Positions 26,544-35,212 of a stretch of 64,000 nt of DNA are shown one piece after another. The DNA is from Fodinicurvata fenggangensis DSM 21160 (GTDB lineage Bacteria; Pseudomonadota; Alphaproteobacteria; Kiloniellales; DSM-21159). Both the position numbers and the translations under genes were made by a program. Under the pieces are notes generated by a model. It did not search any database. It was not told where the DNA came from and was given only the letters and a program-made list of their open reading frames with translations. The stretch's first letter is position 1; every line of letters begins with the position of its first letter. The stretch covers positions 7,501 through 71,500 of the forward strand of contig NZ_JMLV01000015.1 of assembly GCF_000686045.1 (NCBI RefSeq). Reading direction: 5' to 3'.

Positions 26544-27647
26544 ATGCAGGAACGACCATCTGGCGAGCGGACGCATTGGACACCTGTGTTGCGTATCCTG
26601 GGTGCGGCGCTGGCCGTCTGCTTGCTGCTGGTCGGGTCCGTTGCTTCTTCCGCCCCGCTTGCGTCCTGCGAAGGGGTGGGAGAAGAGATTCGTAATCACT
26701 ACGAAAGCCGCCTCGACAGACTTTCCCTCAGCAAGCAAAGGCATTTTTCGCAGCGCCTCTATCGAATTACCGGAAACGAGGAGTACATCCCATGGAACCT
26801 GCCTTACGCCAGGCAGCTTCTCGGGGAACTGCGGGTCGACATAGCAGGGCTGAACGTGCCGGGCTATGCGCTCGTGCGCAGCCGGCAGGTGGTAGAGGAT
26901 TACGGGACGCGCACGGAGAAGCAGCGGGCTCGCAAGAAGATGCTGGGGGAATGGGGCGAGATCGCCTATGCCAAGAACTTGGCCTTCCGTTTGGTCCAGG
27001 CGAGATACTATGGCCTGCTGGATGAAGCTTTCCTGCCCGGTTATGAGCGGGCGCTGGATTACTTGGCCTCCCTGGATTTCCAGTCGTTCCTGACCGATCC
27101 GGAGGTGCTCAGGGTTTATTCCGCTCAAGTGGCCAATCAGCTCTATTACCTGCACGAACTTGGAGTGGCAGATTATAGAGAACAGGTTATGGCGGCTTTC
27201 CGGGGACGCTATCCGTCATCGCGGGACGCTGAGTTGAGCAAGGCCGAGTACAGGAACAAGATCTACGGCATGACCCATTTCGTCATCGCCGCCAGCCGCT
27301 ATTACCAACAGCCTGTCGATAGCGCGGAGTTTTCCTGGGTGCTCAAGGAGTTCGAGGTAAATCTCGAGCGTATTCTCCAGCGGACCAAGGAGGACATCTA
27401 TACCGAAGTTGCGCTCAGTTTCCTGTTGGCGGAGATGAGCGGCCATGAAGCGGTGGAGCGTATCAAACTGGAGCTTGCCGAGAGCTACGATCCCCACGTA
27501 CGCATGATTCCCTCTGAGGAAGGAGTGATCAAGGGCCTGGCCGCCGGCGAGCACCGCAATGTTCTGGCGATCATGCTGTTTTGTTGGCCCGATCAGCTTC
27601 ACGCCGGCCCGGACCTGTCCGGGTTACTTCCTCATCAGTCTGAATAA
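26544..27647 (+). CDS. Exported protein of unknown function, 367 residues
   Basis: I do not recognise a firm family. The N-terminus holds a hydrophobic stretch (about residues 16-37, VLRILGAALAVCLLLVGSVASSAPL) that looks like a signal peptide or anchor. The rest is soluble and mostly helical, with a repeated heptad-like character: YESRLDRLSLSKQRHFSQRLYRITG, then EWGEIAYAKNLAFRLVQARYYG, then GMTHFVIAASRYYQQPVDS. The opening resembles DUF3541-like proteins from memory, a low-confidence comparison. No catalytic motif is evident. It follows the RND gene after 129 nt on the same strand and converges on the Lrp gene, whose end is 12 nt away. Confidence 0.7.
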   Translation: MQERPSGERTHWTPVLRILGAALAVCLLLVGSVASSAPLASCEGVGEEIRNHYESRLDRLSLSKQRHFSQRLYRITGNEEYIPWNLPYARQLLGELRVDIAGLNVPGYALVRSRQVVEDYGTRTEKQRARKKMLGEWGEIAYAKNLAFRLVQARYYGLLDEAFLPGYERALDYLASLDFQSFLTDPEVLRVYSAQVANQLYYLHELGVADYREQVMAAFRGRYPSSRDAELSKAEYRNKIYGMTHFVIAASRYYQQPVDSAEFSWVLKEFEVNLERILQRTKEDIYTEVALSFLLAEMSGHEAVERIKLELAESYDPHVRMIPSEEGVIKGLAAGEHRNVLAIMLFCWPDQLHAGPDLSGLLPHQSE

Positions 27648-27659
27648 TCCGAATGGGAC

Positions 27660-28157
27660 TCAGTCAGCTTCCCCGCCGACCAGATGGTCCAGGGGCAGGG
27701 TGTGGCGGGTGATCGGGGACTTGATGACGATGTAGCTGAAGTACTTCTCGATCCCGATCTTGCGGTCCAGCAGGTTTTCCATCAGCTGCTGATAATCCGA
27801 CACGCTGCGAGCCACGAACTTCAGCAGGTAATCATAGCCGCCGCTGACCAGGTGGCATTCCATGAGTTCCGGGACCTGGCGGATTCCGGCCTCGAAGCGC
27901 ACGAAGTCCTCGCGCCGATGATCGCGCAGGGTCACCTCGGTAAAGACGGTAATGCAGTCGGCCAAGCGTGACAGGGCAATCTGTGCGCCGTAGCCGGAAA
28001 TGTACCCTGAAGACTCCAGCCGTTTGACGCGCTGCAAGCAGGGACTCTGGGAGAGCCCGACCGCATCGGCGAGCGCGGCGTTGGTCATGCGCCCGTTGTC
28101 CTGGAGCTGTACCAGGATCTTCAGATCGATGCGGTCGAGTTTTCCGGTTCGGCTCAT
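27660..28157 (-). CDS. Lrp/AsnC-family transcriptional regulator
   Basis: A 165-residue feast/famine regulator. The N-terminal winged helix (LDRIDLKILVQLQDNGRMTNAALADAVGLSQSPCLQRVKRLE) is followed by GYISGYGAQIALSRL and a C-terminal RAM (alpha-beta sandwich) domain (about residues 70-150) with ECHLVSGGYDYLLKFVARSVSDYQQLM, the region that binds amino acids and forms octamers. It is transcribed leftward, 21 nt after the dehalogenase gene on the same strand, so aminotransferase, dehalogenase and Lrp may be one operon. A role in amino acid-responsive control of that operon is an inference. Confidence 0.9.
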   Translation of the reverse strand: MSRTGKLDRIDLKILVQLQDNGRMTNAALADAVGLSQSPCLQRVKRLESSGYISGYGAQIALSRLADCITVFTEVTLRDHRREDFVRFEAGIRQVPELMECHLVSGGYDYLLKFVARSVSDYQQLMENLLDRKIGIEKYFSYIVIKSPITRHTLPLDHLVGGEAD

Positions 28158-28178
28158 ACTGTCAAAAGAGACAAGGAC

Positions 28179-28901
28179 TCAGCCCCGAAGCTCTTCCTGA
28201 TGGGCCTTCACGAGATCCGCCATGCTGTTGAAGGTAAAGGCACAGCTGGGCATCTTGCTTGGGGTCATGGTGGCTCCGAAGCCTTCCTTGTCGTGGCGTC
28301 GGTAGATCCAGCAGGAAGTCAGGTCGTTGTTGTCGGCCGGAACATGGTCGTGGAACATGCTCTCTGCCGTGTGCAGGATGTCCTTCTTCTCGATACCGAG
28401 GCGACCCAGCTGCTCCAGCATGTAGTCGAAGTTGCGCTGGTTGGGCTTGTAGGAGCCCATGTCCTCGGCGGTGTATATGGCGTCAAAATCGACCTGCAGC
28501 TTGCGTCGCGCGCCCTCGAAGGAGGCGTTGTCGACGTTGGACAGGATGACCAGCTTGTAGTACCGCTTCAGGTATTGCAGGGCGCCGGCGCTGTCCTCGA
28601 ATGTCGGCCAGTCGGGCACCGAATTTCCATAGGACATGCATTCGTCCCAGGACACGTTCAGGCCCCATTCCTCGGCCAGGCGCTTGTAGACCACGGCCAG
28701 AAGCTCCGGATATTTCTTGGCCGGAGTCTGTTTCTGGGCATGGGATTCATGAAAGGCATGCGCCTCCAGGATCTCGTTGTGGCTGGGTTTCTTCTCCAGC
28801 CGGTCGACCAGCGGCTTCGTGCCGGCGATCATGGCACTCTCCCAATCGACCAGGGTGCCATAGCAGTCGAACGTGAGTACCTTGAAATCAGTCAATCGCA
28901 T
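28179..28901 (-). CDS. Haloacid dehalogenase type II-like HAD hydrolase
   Basis: A 240-residue HAD-superfamily hydrolase close to the type II 2-haloacid dehalogenases. The nucleophile is D12 in FKVLTFDCYGTLVDWE, which matches the L-2-haloacid dehalogenase wording; the second motif is VILSNVDNASF; the lysine and acidic motifs fall in YKPNQRNFDYML and AESMFHDHVPADNNDL. A helical cap lies between about residues 20 and 95. Whether it acts on 2-haloacids or on phosphorylated substrates cannot be settled from sequence. It overlaps the aminotransferase gene (stop at 28888, this start at 28901) and is the second gene of a leftward unit. Confidence 0.85.
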   Translation of the reverse strand: MRLTDFKVLTFDCYGTLVDWESAMIAGTKPLVDRLEKKPSHNEILEAHAFHESHAQKQTPAKKYPELLAVVYKRLAEEWGLNVSWDECMSYGNSVPDWPTFEDSAGALQYLKRYYKLVILSNVDNASFEGARRKLQVDFDAIYTAEDMGSYKPNQRNFDYMLEQLGRLGIEKKDILHTAESMFHDHVPADNNDLTSCWIYRRHDKEGFGATMTPSKMPSCAFTFNSMADLVKAHQEELRG

Positions 28902-30297
28902 CTCTTACCTCCGGTATGTCCAGGATGTCGTTGAGGGTCTTGGTCAGGCGTTCGGCCATCAGGTCCACCTCGTCCAAAGTGATGGACAGGGGCGGGGCCA
29001 GCCCGATGATGTCGTCGGCAAAGGCACGGAAGATCACGCCGTTGGCATAGCCGTGTTTGGCCAGATACTTGGAAAGGCCAAGTTCCGGGGCCGGCTTCGT
29101 CTTCTCGGCCTTGTCGGTAACCAGTTCAATGCCCGCCAGCAGCCCGCGGGAGCGCACGTCTCCGACCAGCGGGTGGTCCGCAAGTTCCGTCAGTCTCTGG
29201 GCGAAGCGCTCGGCACTGCGCTGCCCGTTGGCGAGAATGCCGCCCTCGGTGTAGAGCCGCAGGACTTCCAGGCCCACGGCCGCAGAGACGGGATGGCCGG
29301 AATAGGTGAAACCGTGTCCCACAGGGGCATTCGTTTTCGCGTTGTCGGCGATGGCCCGATAGAAGGGTTCCGAAAGCAGGACCGCGCCCATGGGCGAATA
29401 TCCGGCCGTCAGCCCCTTGGCCAGCGTCATGATGTCCGGGGTGACCTCTTCGCCCTCGCAGGCAAACATGGGACCGGTACGCCCGAAGCCCGTGATCACT
29501 TCGTCGGCGATGAAGAGGATGTCCAGACGGTGGCAGGTATCGCGCATGGCCTTGAGCCACCCTGTTGGGGGCACGATAACGCCGCCGGAGCCCTGAATCG
29601 GTTCCGCAATGAAGGCCGCAACCTTGTCGGCACCCAACTCCTCCACCTTGGCTTCCAGTTCGGCGATGCTGTCCCGGATGACCCTGTCCGGGTCTCCGCC
29701 TTCGGGGTGGCGATAGGGGTAAGGGGAAGAGATGTAATGCTGCCAGGGCAGCGGCAGGTCGAAGCCCTCGTGGAAGACGGGCAGGGCAGTCAGGCCCGAG
29801 CCCACGGAGGAAGAGCCGTGATAGCCGCGCTTGAGCGAGATGAAGTGCTTCTTCTCCGGCTGGCCGGTGAAGTTGTAGTAGGCGCGCACCAGCTTGACGG
29901 CGGAATCCACGGCGTCGGACCCGCCCAGGGTGAAGAAGGCGTGGTTCAGGTCGCCCGGAGCCAACTCGGCCAGGCGTGCCGCCAGGCGAATGGCCGGTTC
30001 GCTGGAGAAGTGGAAATAGCCCGTGGCGTAGGGCAAGCGCCGCATCTGTTCGGCGGCGACCTCGACGATGCTCTCGTGACCGTAGCCGACATTGACACAC
30101 CAGAGACCGGCAAAGGCGTCCAGGGACTCATGCCCTGCGCTGTCTGTAACAAAGACGCCTTGGGCCTTCTGCAGGACTGTCGCGCCGGTTTCCTCATGGC
30201 CGCGCCAGGATATGACTGGATGGACCAGATGGTCTCGGTCGAGTTCGATCAGGGAATTGGAGAGCATCGGGAAATCTCCTTCTGTGATATCGGCCAA
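28888..30297 (-). CDS. Class III (PLP-dependent) aminotransferase
   Basis: A 469-residue aminotransferase of the ornithine/omega-amino acid class. The cofactor-binding sequence is LFIADEVITGFGRTG (D265) and the Schiff-base lysine is K294 in MTLAKGLTAGYSP. Also typical are FTLGGSDAVDSAVKLVRAYY and LKRGYHGSSS near the phosphate site. The N-terminal LVHPVISWRGHEETGATVL resembles beta-alanine:pyruvate and putrescine-type transaminases rather than GABA transaminase; the donor is unassigned. It overlaps the HAD gene by 14 nt and leads the leftward unit aminotransferase-HAD-Lrp. Confidence 0.9.
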   Translation of the reverse strand: MADITEGDFPMLSNSLIELDRDHLVHPVISWRGHEETGATVLQKAQGVFVTDSAGHESLDAFAGLWCVNVGYGHESIVEVAAEQMRRLPYATGYFHFSSEPAIRLAARLAELAPGDLNHAFFTLGGSDAVDSAVKLVRAYYNFTGQPEKKHFISLKRGYHGSSSVGSGLTALPVFHEGFDLPLPWQHYISSPYPYRHPEGGDPDRVIRDSIAELEAKVEELGADKVAAFIAEPIQGSGGVIVPPTGWLKAMRDTCHRLDILFIADEVITGFGRTGPMFACEGEEVTPDIMTLAKGLTAGYSPMGAVLLSEPFYRAIADNAKTNAPVGHGFTYSGHPVSAAVGLEVLRLYTEGGILANGQRSAERFAQRLTELADHPLVGDVRSRGLLAGIELVTDKAEKTKPAPELGLSKYLAKHGYANGVIFRAFADDIIGLAPPLSITLDEVDLMAERLTKTLNDILDIPEVRDAID

Positions 30298-30408
30298 GCA
30301 TAGGCCAACAATGCAAAACAGTTTGCTGAAGTCGGGTGCGCAAAACGCAGCCTCTGTGCTTCAACGCACCCTTCTCCGCATCTCTTGCCGTTCAGTCTGA
30401 ACCGGCCC

Positions 30409-31173
30409 CTAGATTGAATCTTCGGGTATCTCGGTCGCGTGGATTCCGCGTGTCGAAGGGGAAAGCGCGGCCAAGGTCTGGGAGACGCGATTGCGAAACA
30501 AGGTGTTGTGCTCTCCTGCCAGTTCTTCTGCCTTTTCAGCCTCGCGATTTCGGATGGCCTCGAATATCTGGCGATGATCTTCCACTGTACGCTCCAGATG
30601 GGGCTTGAGGGGTGGAATCTCGCCGTAGTGTTCGCTGTAGCAGACGCGGATGATGCGCAGGCCCTCGCACATCACGCGATTGTAGGCGTGCTCCAGGAAG
30701 GGGTTCCGCGCTGCCGCCGCAATGGCAAGGTGAAAGCGGTGGTTGGCTTCCGTCAGGTTGAGGCTGGCCTCATCCGCTGCGTGGACCTCGAAGCTCTTCA
30801 GCTCCTTCTCGATCTGGGTGAGGTCCTCGGGTTCGTGGCGAATGGCGGCCAGCTTGGTGATGGCCCGCTGAATCAGGTCCAGGGCCTCGAAGAAACTGCG
30901 CAAATTGGCCAGGTCCAGGGGCGCGACGCGTGCTCCGCGTCCTCGCTGGATCGTCACCAAACCCTCTGAAGCCAGGCGAATCAGCGCTTCGCGTACGGGG
31001 GTCCTGGAGAGATGCAGTAAAGCGACCAGGTGGCCTTCCTCCAATTCCATACTTGGCGGAAACTCAAGGCTAAGGATACGTCGACGAATTTCCGAGTAGG
31101 CCCTTTCAGCGCCGCCAAGGGAATTTCCGCCGTTCTTCCCTTCGGATGCTGCGTTTTTCTCCTTCGAACTCAA
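30409..31173 (-). CDS. GntR-family regulator, FadR/FCD type
   Basis: A 254-residue regulator. The N-terminal winged helix includes AYSEIRRRILSLEFPPSMELEEGHLVALLHLSRTPVREALIRLASEGLV, the classic GntR reading head with the RTPVREAL motif. The C-terminal FCD domain (about residues 95-230) is all-helical and carries LNLTEANHRFHLAIAAAARNPFLE with Asp/His-type metal-ligand positions seen in the subfamily. It is divergent from hyuA, and a 15-bp palindrome lies in the intergenic promoter, so it probably controls the hydantoinase-TRAP operon. The N-terminal 20 residues are charged and likely disordered. Confidence 0.9.
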   Translation of the reverse strand: MSSKEKNAASEGKNGGNSLGGAERAYSEIRRRILSLEFPPSMELEEGHLVALLHLSRTPVREALIRLASEGLVTIQRGRGARVAPLDLANLRSFFEALDLIQRAITKLAAIRHEPEDLTQIEKELKSFEVHAADEASLNLTEANHRFHLAIAAAARNPFLEHAYNRVMCEGLRIIRVCYSEHYGEIPPLKPHLERTVEDHRQIFEAIRNREAEKAEELAGEHNTLFRNRVSQTLAALSPSTRGIHATEIPEDSI

Positions 31174-31247
31174 TGTCCTCTACCTCCCAAGCATCACTGT
31201 GCCCGACTATCCGGGAATCGAGCCATTCCGTCCAGTGACAGGCCTTC

Positions 31248-31277
31248 TTGACGTTGTGTATACTTGAAGTATATGGT
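31248..31277 (+). promoter_or_regulatory. hyu-TRAP promoter with GntR-type palindrome
   Basis: TTGACG (31248-31253), an 18-nt spacer and TATGGT (31272-31277) form a likely sigma70 promoter. The spacer holds the 7-1-7 palindrome TATACTT-G-AAGTATA at 31259-31273. It lies between the divergent GntR gene and hyuA, the usual place for autoregulation and operon repression by FCD-type GntR proteins. Confidence 0.6.
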
Positions 31278-31320
31278 TTGTCACCAGAACGCGAAAGCAA
31301 CAAAACAAGGGGAAAGCCCC

Positions 31321-33396
31321 ATGGAGATGGATGAGCCTTCCACGAACTGGGTGGTCGGTGTTGATGTCGGTGGGACCTTCACGGATTTCTATGCCTTCGA
31401 GCGATCCAGCAAGACAATTCGTGTGCACAAGACGCCCTCAACGCCGGACAATCCTGCCAACGCTATTATAGCGGGACTGGAGCATCTTGGCGAAAGCGGT
31501 TCTGTTCCCCTGGAAGCTGTAACGCGACTTGCCCATGGAACGACGGTTGCAACAAACGCACTGATCCAGCGCAAGGGCGGTACCGTGGCCGTGGTGACGA
31601 CACGGGGCTTTCGCGACCTCCTGGAAATCGGACGTCAGGTTCGCCCGAAGATGTATGACCTGAAAGCCGATTATCCGCCTCCTTTGGCCAATCGCGAACA
31701 CCGCTTCGAGATTACAGAGCGCATTGGTGCAGAAGGTGAAATCATCACACCCCTGGATGAGTCTGAAATCGATGCGCTGGTGGAGCAAATCCGCGCCATC
31801 AATGCCCAGGCCTGTGCCGTATGCCTGCTCTTCTCCTATGCGAATGCCGAGCATGAACAACGCATCGGAGAAATCCTTCGGGCACGGCTGCCGGATGTCG
31901 CCATTTCCCTTTCCAGTGAGGTGCAGCCCGAATTCCGAGAGTTCGAGCGTTTCTCGACCACATTGCTGAATACCTACCTGCAGCCCGTGCTGAATAGCTA
32001 CATGAACCATCTCGAGAACGAGTTGGCGCGGCTGTCTCCCGATGCACATGTCGGCATCAATCAGTCCAGTGGTGGCCTGATGTCCATCGAGCGAGCGCGC
32101 TCCTTCCCGATTCGCACCGCGCTTTCGGGTCCGGCGGCGGGGGCCATGGGGGCCATTCATGTGGCAGAGCTGGCCGAACGCCCGGATATCATCACGCTGG
32201 ACATGGGGGGAACGAGCGCAGACGTAGCCCTGATCCGCAACTATGAAGCAGGTCTTTCCTTTGAACGTGACGTGGCTGGCTTTCCCGTCCGTCTGCCGAT
32301 GGTGGATATCAATACCGTCGGTGCGGGGGGAGGCTCGATCGCCTGGTTCGACCGTGATGGCCTGGTCAAGGTGGGGCCGCTCAGTGCCGGCGCTGTCCCG
32401 GGACCTGCCTGTTACAGCCGAGGGGGAACGGAGCCTACAGTCACCGATGCCAATGCGGTCCTCGGACGCCTGTCCGTACGCGGGCTTCTGGATGGCGCAA
32501 TGACCCTCGACGTCGAGGCGTCACGGAAGGTCATCCAGCCACTTGCAGACCAGATGGGTTTCAGCGTCGAAAAGACCGCCCAGGGCATGCTGGGGATTGT
32601 CACGGCCAATATGGTTCGCGCGATTCGTGCCATTTCCGTGGAGCGCGGCCATGATCCGCGCGACTGTACTCTGATGCCATTCGGCGGTGCCGGACCCCTG
32701 CATGCAAATGCCGTGGCAAAGGCTTTGGGCGTGAGCGAGGTTATCGTGCCGCTTTCGCCGGGCATTCTCTGCGCACAGGGGCTGGTGGTTGCCGATCTGA
32801 AAGAGGATTTCGTGCGCAGCCATCGTGCGCCTCTGACACAGGAGAGCCTGGCTGCACTCCAGGATATCCTTGATGATCTTGTCGAGGAAGCGCAGCGCTG
32901 GTTCGAGCATGAACAGATTGCCCCTAAACAAAGACGCATACAGCTTAGCCTGGATATGCGCTATATCGGTCAGAACTTTGAATTGCGCGTTCCAATCGAT
33001 ATTGACGAAAGCAATCCGAAACTGCCGGATGCCGAACAATTGCATAAGGCCTTCTTCCGAGCTCATGAGGCCAATTATGGCTTCCACAATCCCGATGATC
33101 CCGTGGAAGCCGTGAACCTGCGCATGACCGCACGTGGGGAACTGCCCTCACTGCCGATTCCGCCCGTGCCGGAAGGGGCCTCGAGTTCCCCCGACCCCGT
33201 GGAGCGTCGTCCCGTCTGGTTCGAGGCGGAAGAAGCCGTGGAAACACCTGTCTATCGCCGCACGGACCTGGCGCCCGGTTGCCGTATCGAAGGCCCGGCC
33301 GTGATCGACCAGTTCGACGCCACATTGCTTGTCTATCCTGGTGACGTGGCCCGCGTTGACGATAGCCTCAGTCTGATCCTGGAGCTTGCCAAATGA
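31321..33396 (+). CDS. hyuA: Hydantoinase/oxoprolinase subunit A (HyuA family)
   Basis: A 691-residue HyuA-type subunit. The N-terminal hydantoinase A domain begins with the actin-like nucleotide motif VVGVDVGGTFTDFYAFE, then a central hydantoinase/oxoprolinase domain with DMGGTSADVALI and VGAGGGSIAWFD, and MPFGGAGPLHANAVAKALG, another phosphate-binding turn. These enzymes open five-membered rings (hydantoin, 5-oxoproline, N-methylhydantoin, acetone carboxylase relatives), usually with ATP and together with a B subunit. I chose the ATG at 31321, preceded by AAGGGGAAA; an upstream in-frame ATG at 31264 falls inside the promoter palindrome. It overlaps hyuB by 4 nt. Confidence 0.9.
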   Translation: MEMDEPSTNWVVGVDVGGTFTDFYAFERSSKTIRVHKTPSTPDNPANAIIAGLEHLGESGSVPLEAVTRLAHGTTVATNALIQRKGGTVAVVTTRGFRDLLEIGRQVRPKMYDLKADYPPPLANREHRFEITERIGAEGEIITPLDESEIDALVEQIRAINAQACAVCLLFSYANAEHEQRIGEILRARLPDVAISLSSEVQPEFREFERFSTTLLNTYLQPVLNSYMNHLENELARLSPDAHVGINQSSGGLMSIERARSFPIRTALSGPAAGAMGAIHVAELAERPDIITLDMGGTSADVALIRNYEAGLSFERDVAGFPVRLPMVDINTVGAGGGSIAWFDRDGLVKVGPLSAGAVPGPACYSRGGTEPTVTDANAVLGRLSVRGLLDGAMTLDVEASRKVIQPLADQMGFSVEKTAQGMLGIVTANMVRAIRAISVERGHDPRDCTLMPFGGAGPLHANAVAKALGVSEVIVPLSPGILCAQGLVVADLKEDFVRSHRAPLTQESLAALQDILDDLVEEAQRWFEHEQIAPKQRRIQLSLDMRYIGQNFELRVPIDIDESNPKLPDAEQLHKAFFRAHEANYGFHNPDDPVEAVNLRMTARGELPSLPIPPVPEGASSSPDPVERRPVWFEAEEAVETPVYRRTDLAPGCRIEGPAVIDQFDATLLVYPGDVARVDDSLSLILELAK

Positions 33397-35114
33397 CCAC
33401 AGACAGCCTTGCTTCGGATGCCGTCCGGCGCGAATTGGACCCGATCACACTTGAGATCATCTCCAATGCCTTGCGTTCCGTGGCCGATGAAATGTTCGCG
33501 GCCCTGATGCGCAGCGCCTATTCCACGAACATCAAGGAGCGGCATGATCACTCCACGGCGTTCTGCGACCGGGCGGGTCGCCTGATCGTCCAGGCGGATC
33601 AGTCCTTGCCGATCCACATAGCCTCAATGACAGGCCTCATGCAGACGCTGCTGAGCAAGTATGACCTGTCGGAGATCGAGGAGGGGGATGTGTTCGTAGC
33701 CAATGACCCTCACGTGGCCGGCGGCACGCATCTTCCCGACATCAATCTGGCCGAGCCGGTTTTCGTCGAGGGCGAGTTGCTGGGATTCATCTGCAACATC
33801 GCTCACCATGCTGACGTCGGCGGCATGGCACCGGGTTCCATGGCCGGCGGCATGTCCGAAATCTACCAGGAGGGCTTGCGCATTCCCCTGATCCGGCTGT
33901 TCCGAAAGGGTGAGCTGCAGCGCGATCTCTTCGACCTGATGCTGCTGAATGTGCGTATTCCCGAGGAACGGCGCGGCGACTACTATGCCCAGATCGCGGC
34001 CTGCCGGCTGGGCGTGCGGCGCATGAAGGAGATTGCGGGGCGCTACTCTTGCGAGATGCTCAATGCGGCCTTCGACGAGATTGTAAGCCGCACGGAATTT
34101 CGCATGCGTGAGGTTCTCAAGGAAATCCCCGATGGTGTCTATTCCTTCGAGGATGTCATGGACGACGACGGCGTAGGCACAACGGATATTCCCATCCGTC
34201 TGACCATCACGGCGAAGGGCGGGGAGTTGACCTTCGATTTCCGCGAGACGGCACCTCAGGTAGCGGGAAACATCAATCTGCCCCGCAATGCCAGCCAGGC
34301 GGCAGTGGTTTACGCCCTGAAGGCCCTGCTGGACCCAGAGGTCCCTAACAATCAGGGCATCCTGAATTGCTGCGAGATCCTGACGAAGGAAGGGACGCTT
34401 CTGCATTGTGTCTTCCCGGCACCGGTGGCCGCGCGGGCCAACACTTCACAGCGCGTTGTGGATGTCATCATTGGCGCGCTGGCTGACGCGCTGCCCGATC
34501 GTGTGGTGGGTGCCGCGAATGGGGCAAATACCACGGCGGTCTTCGCTGGCGTGGATCCGCGCACGCAGCAGCATTACCTCTATTTCGAAACACTTGGAGG
34601 CGGCTTTGGCGGACGCGCAGATCGCGACGGCAAGGACGGTGTCCAGGTTCATATCACCAACACCTCGAACCTGCCGATCGAGGCAATCGAGACAGAGTAT
34701 CCTCTGCGGGTGGAAAGTTATGGTTTCGTCGAGGATTCCGGCGGTGCGGGGCGCTATCGCGGTGGATTGGGGCTGCGCCGGGTCATCCGGCCTGTCGGCC
34801 ATGACTGCATTTTCAACGGGGCCGGCGAGCGTTTCACGCACCAGCCTTGGGGGGTGTTTGGGGGCCAGTCAGGCATGAGCGGGCGCTTCCAGCACGTCAA
34901 CGAGGCCGGTGACGTCATGCTTCTGGATGTGAAGCCGTCGGGCATCAAGGTCAGTCGTGACGATGCGCTTGTTGTGGAGACACCTGGAAGTGGCGGCTAT
35001 GGCGATCCCAAGACACGCGCGCCACAGCAGGTTCGTGAGGACCTCAGCAGTGGAAAATTCTCTGCGGAGTTCATAAGCCGTCACTATGGTGAGGTGAAGG
35101 AAACAGAAACCTGA
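33393..35114 (+). CDS. hyuB: Hydantoinase/oxoprolinase subunit B (HyuB family)
   Basis: A 573-residue B subunit. Hallmarks include LDPITLEIISNALRSVADEMFAALMRSAYSTNIKERHDHSTAFCD near the start, FVANDPHVAGGTHLPDI, and the late blocks YFETLGGGFGGRADRDG and VETPGSGGYGDP, all conserved in the hydantoinase B/oxoprolinase family. It is translationally coupled to hyuA by ATGA and the two should form one enzyme complex in the cytoplasm. Ring-opening of an imported hydantoin- or pyroglutamate-like compound would fit, because a TRAP importer, an amidohydrolase and an amidase follow; the substrate is not known. Confidence 0.9.
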   Translation: MTTDSLASDAVRRELDPITLEIISNALRSVADEMFAALMRSAYSTNIKERHDHSTAFCDRAGRLIVQADQSLPIHIASMTGLMQTLLSKYDLSEIEEGDVFVANDPHVAGGTHLPDINLAEPVFVEGELLGFICNIAHHADVGGMAPGSMAGGMSEIYQEGLRIPLIRLFRKGELQRDLFDLMLLNVRIPEERRGDYYAQIAACRLGVRRMKEIAGRYSCEMLNAAFDEIVSRTEFRMREVLKEIPDGVYSFEDVMDDDGVGTTDIPIRLTITAKGGELTFDFRETAPQVAGNINLPRNASQAAVVYALKALLDPEVPNNQGILNCCEILTKEGTLLHCVFPAPVAARANTSQRVVDVIIGALADALPDRVVGAANGANTTAVFAGVDPRTQQHYLYFETLGGGFGGRADRDGKDGVQVHITNTSNLPIEAIETEYPLRVESYGFVEDSGGAGRYRGGLGLRRVIRPVGHDCIFNGAGERFTHQPWGVFGGQSGMSGRFQHVNEAGDVMLLDVKPSGIKVSRDDALVVETPGSGGYGDPKTRAPQQVREDLSSGKFSAEFISRHYGEVKETET

Positions 35115-35212
35115 TCCGGATTTTTGATTGCGGATTTACCGAGGTCAGGAGAACAATAATCAAAACAAAGATGCAAAACTCAAAGCTGAGAACCGAAAGG
35201 GAGCTTCATCGA

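Noticed and set aside
28873-30303. A 476-residue plus-strand open frame opposite the aminotransferase.
   Set aside because: The reverse strand encodes a complete class III aminotransferase with K294 and D265; the plus frame has no family features.
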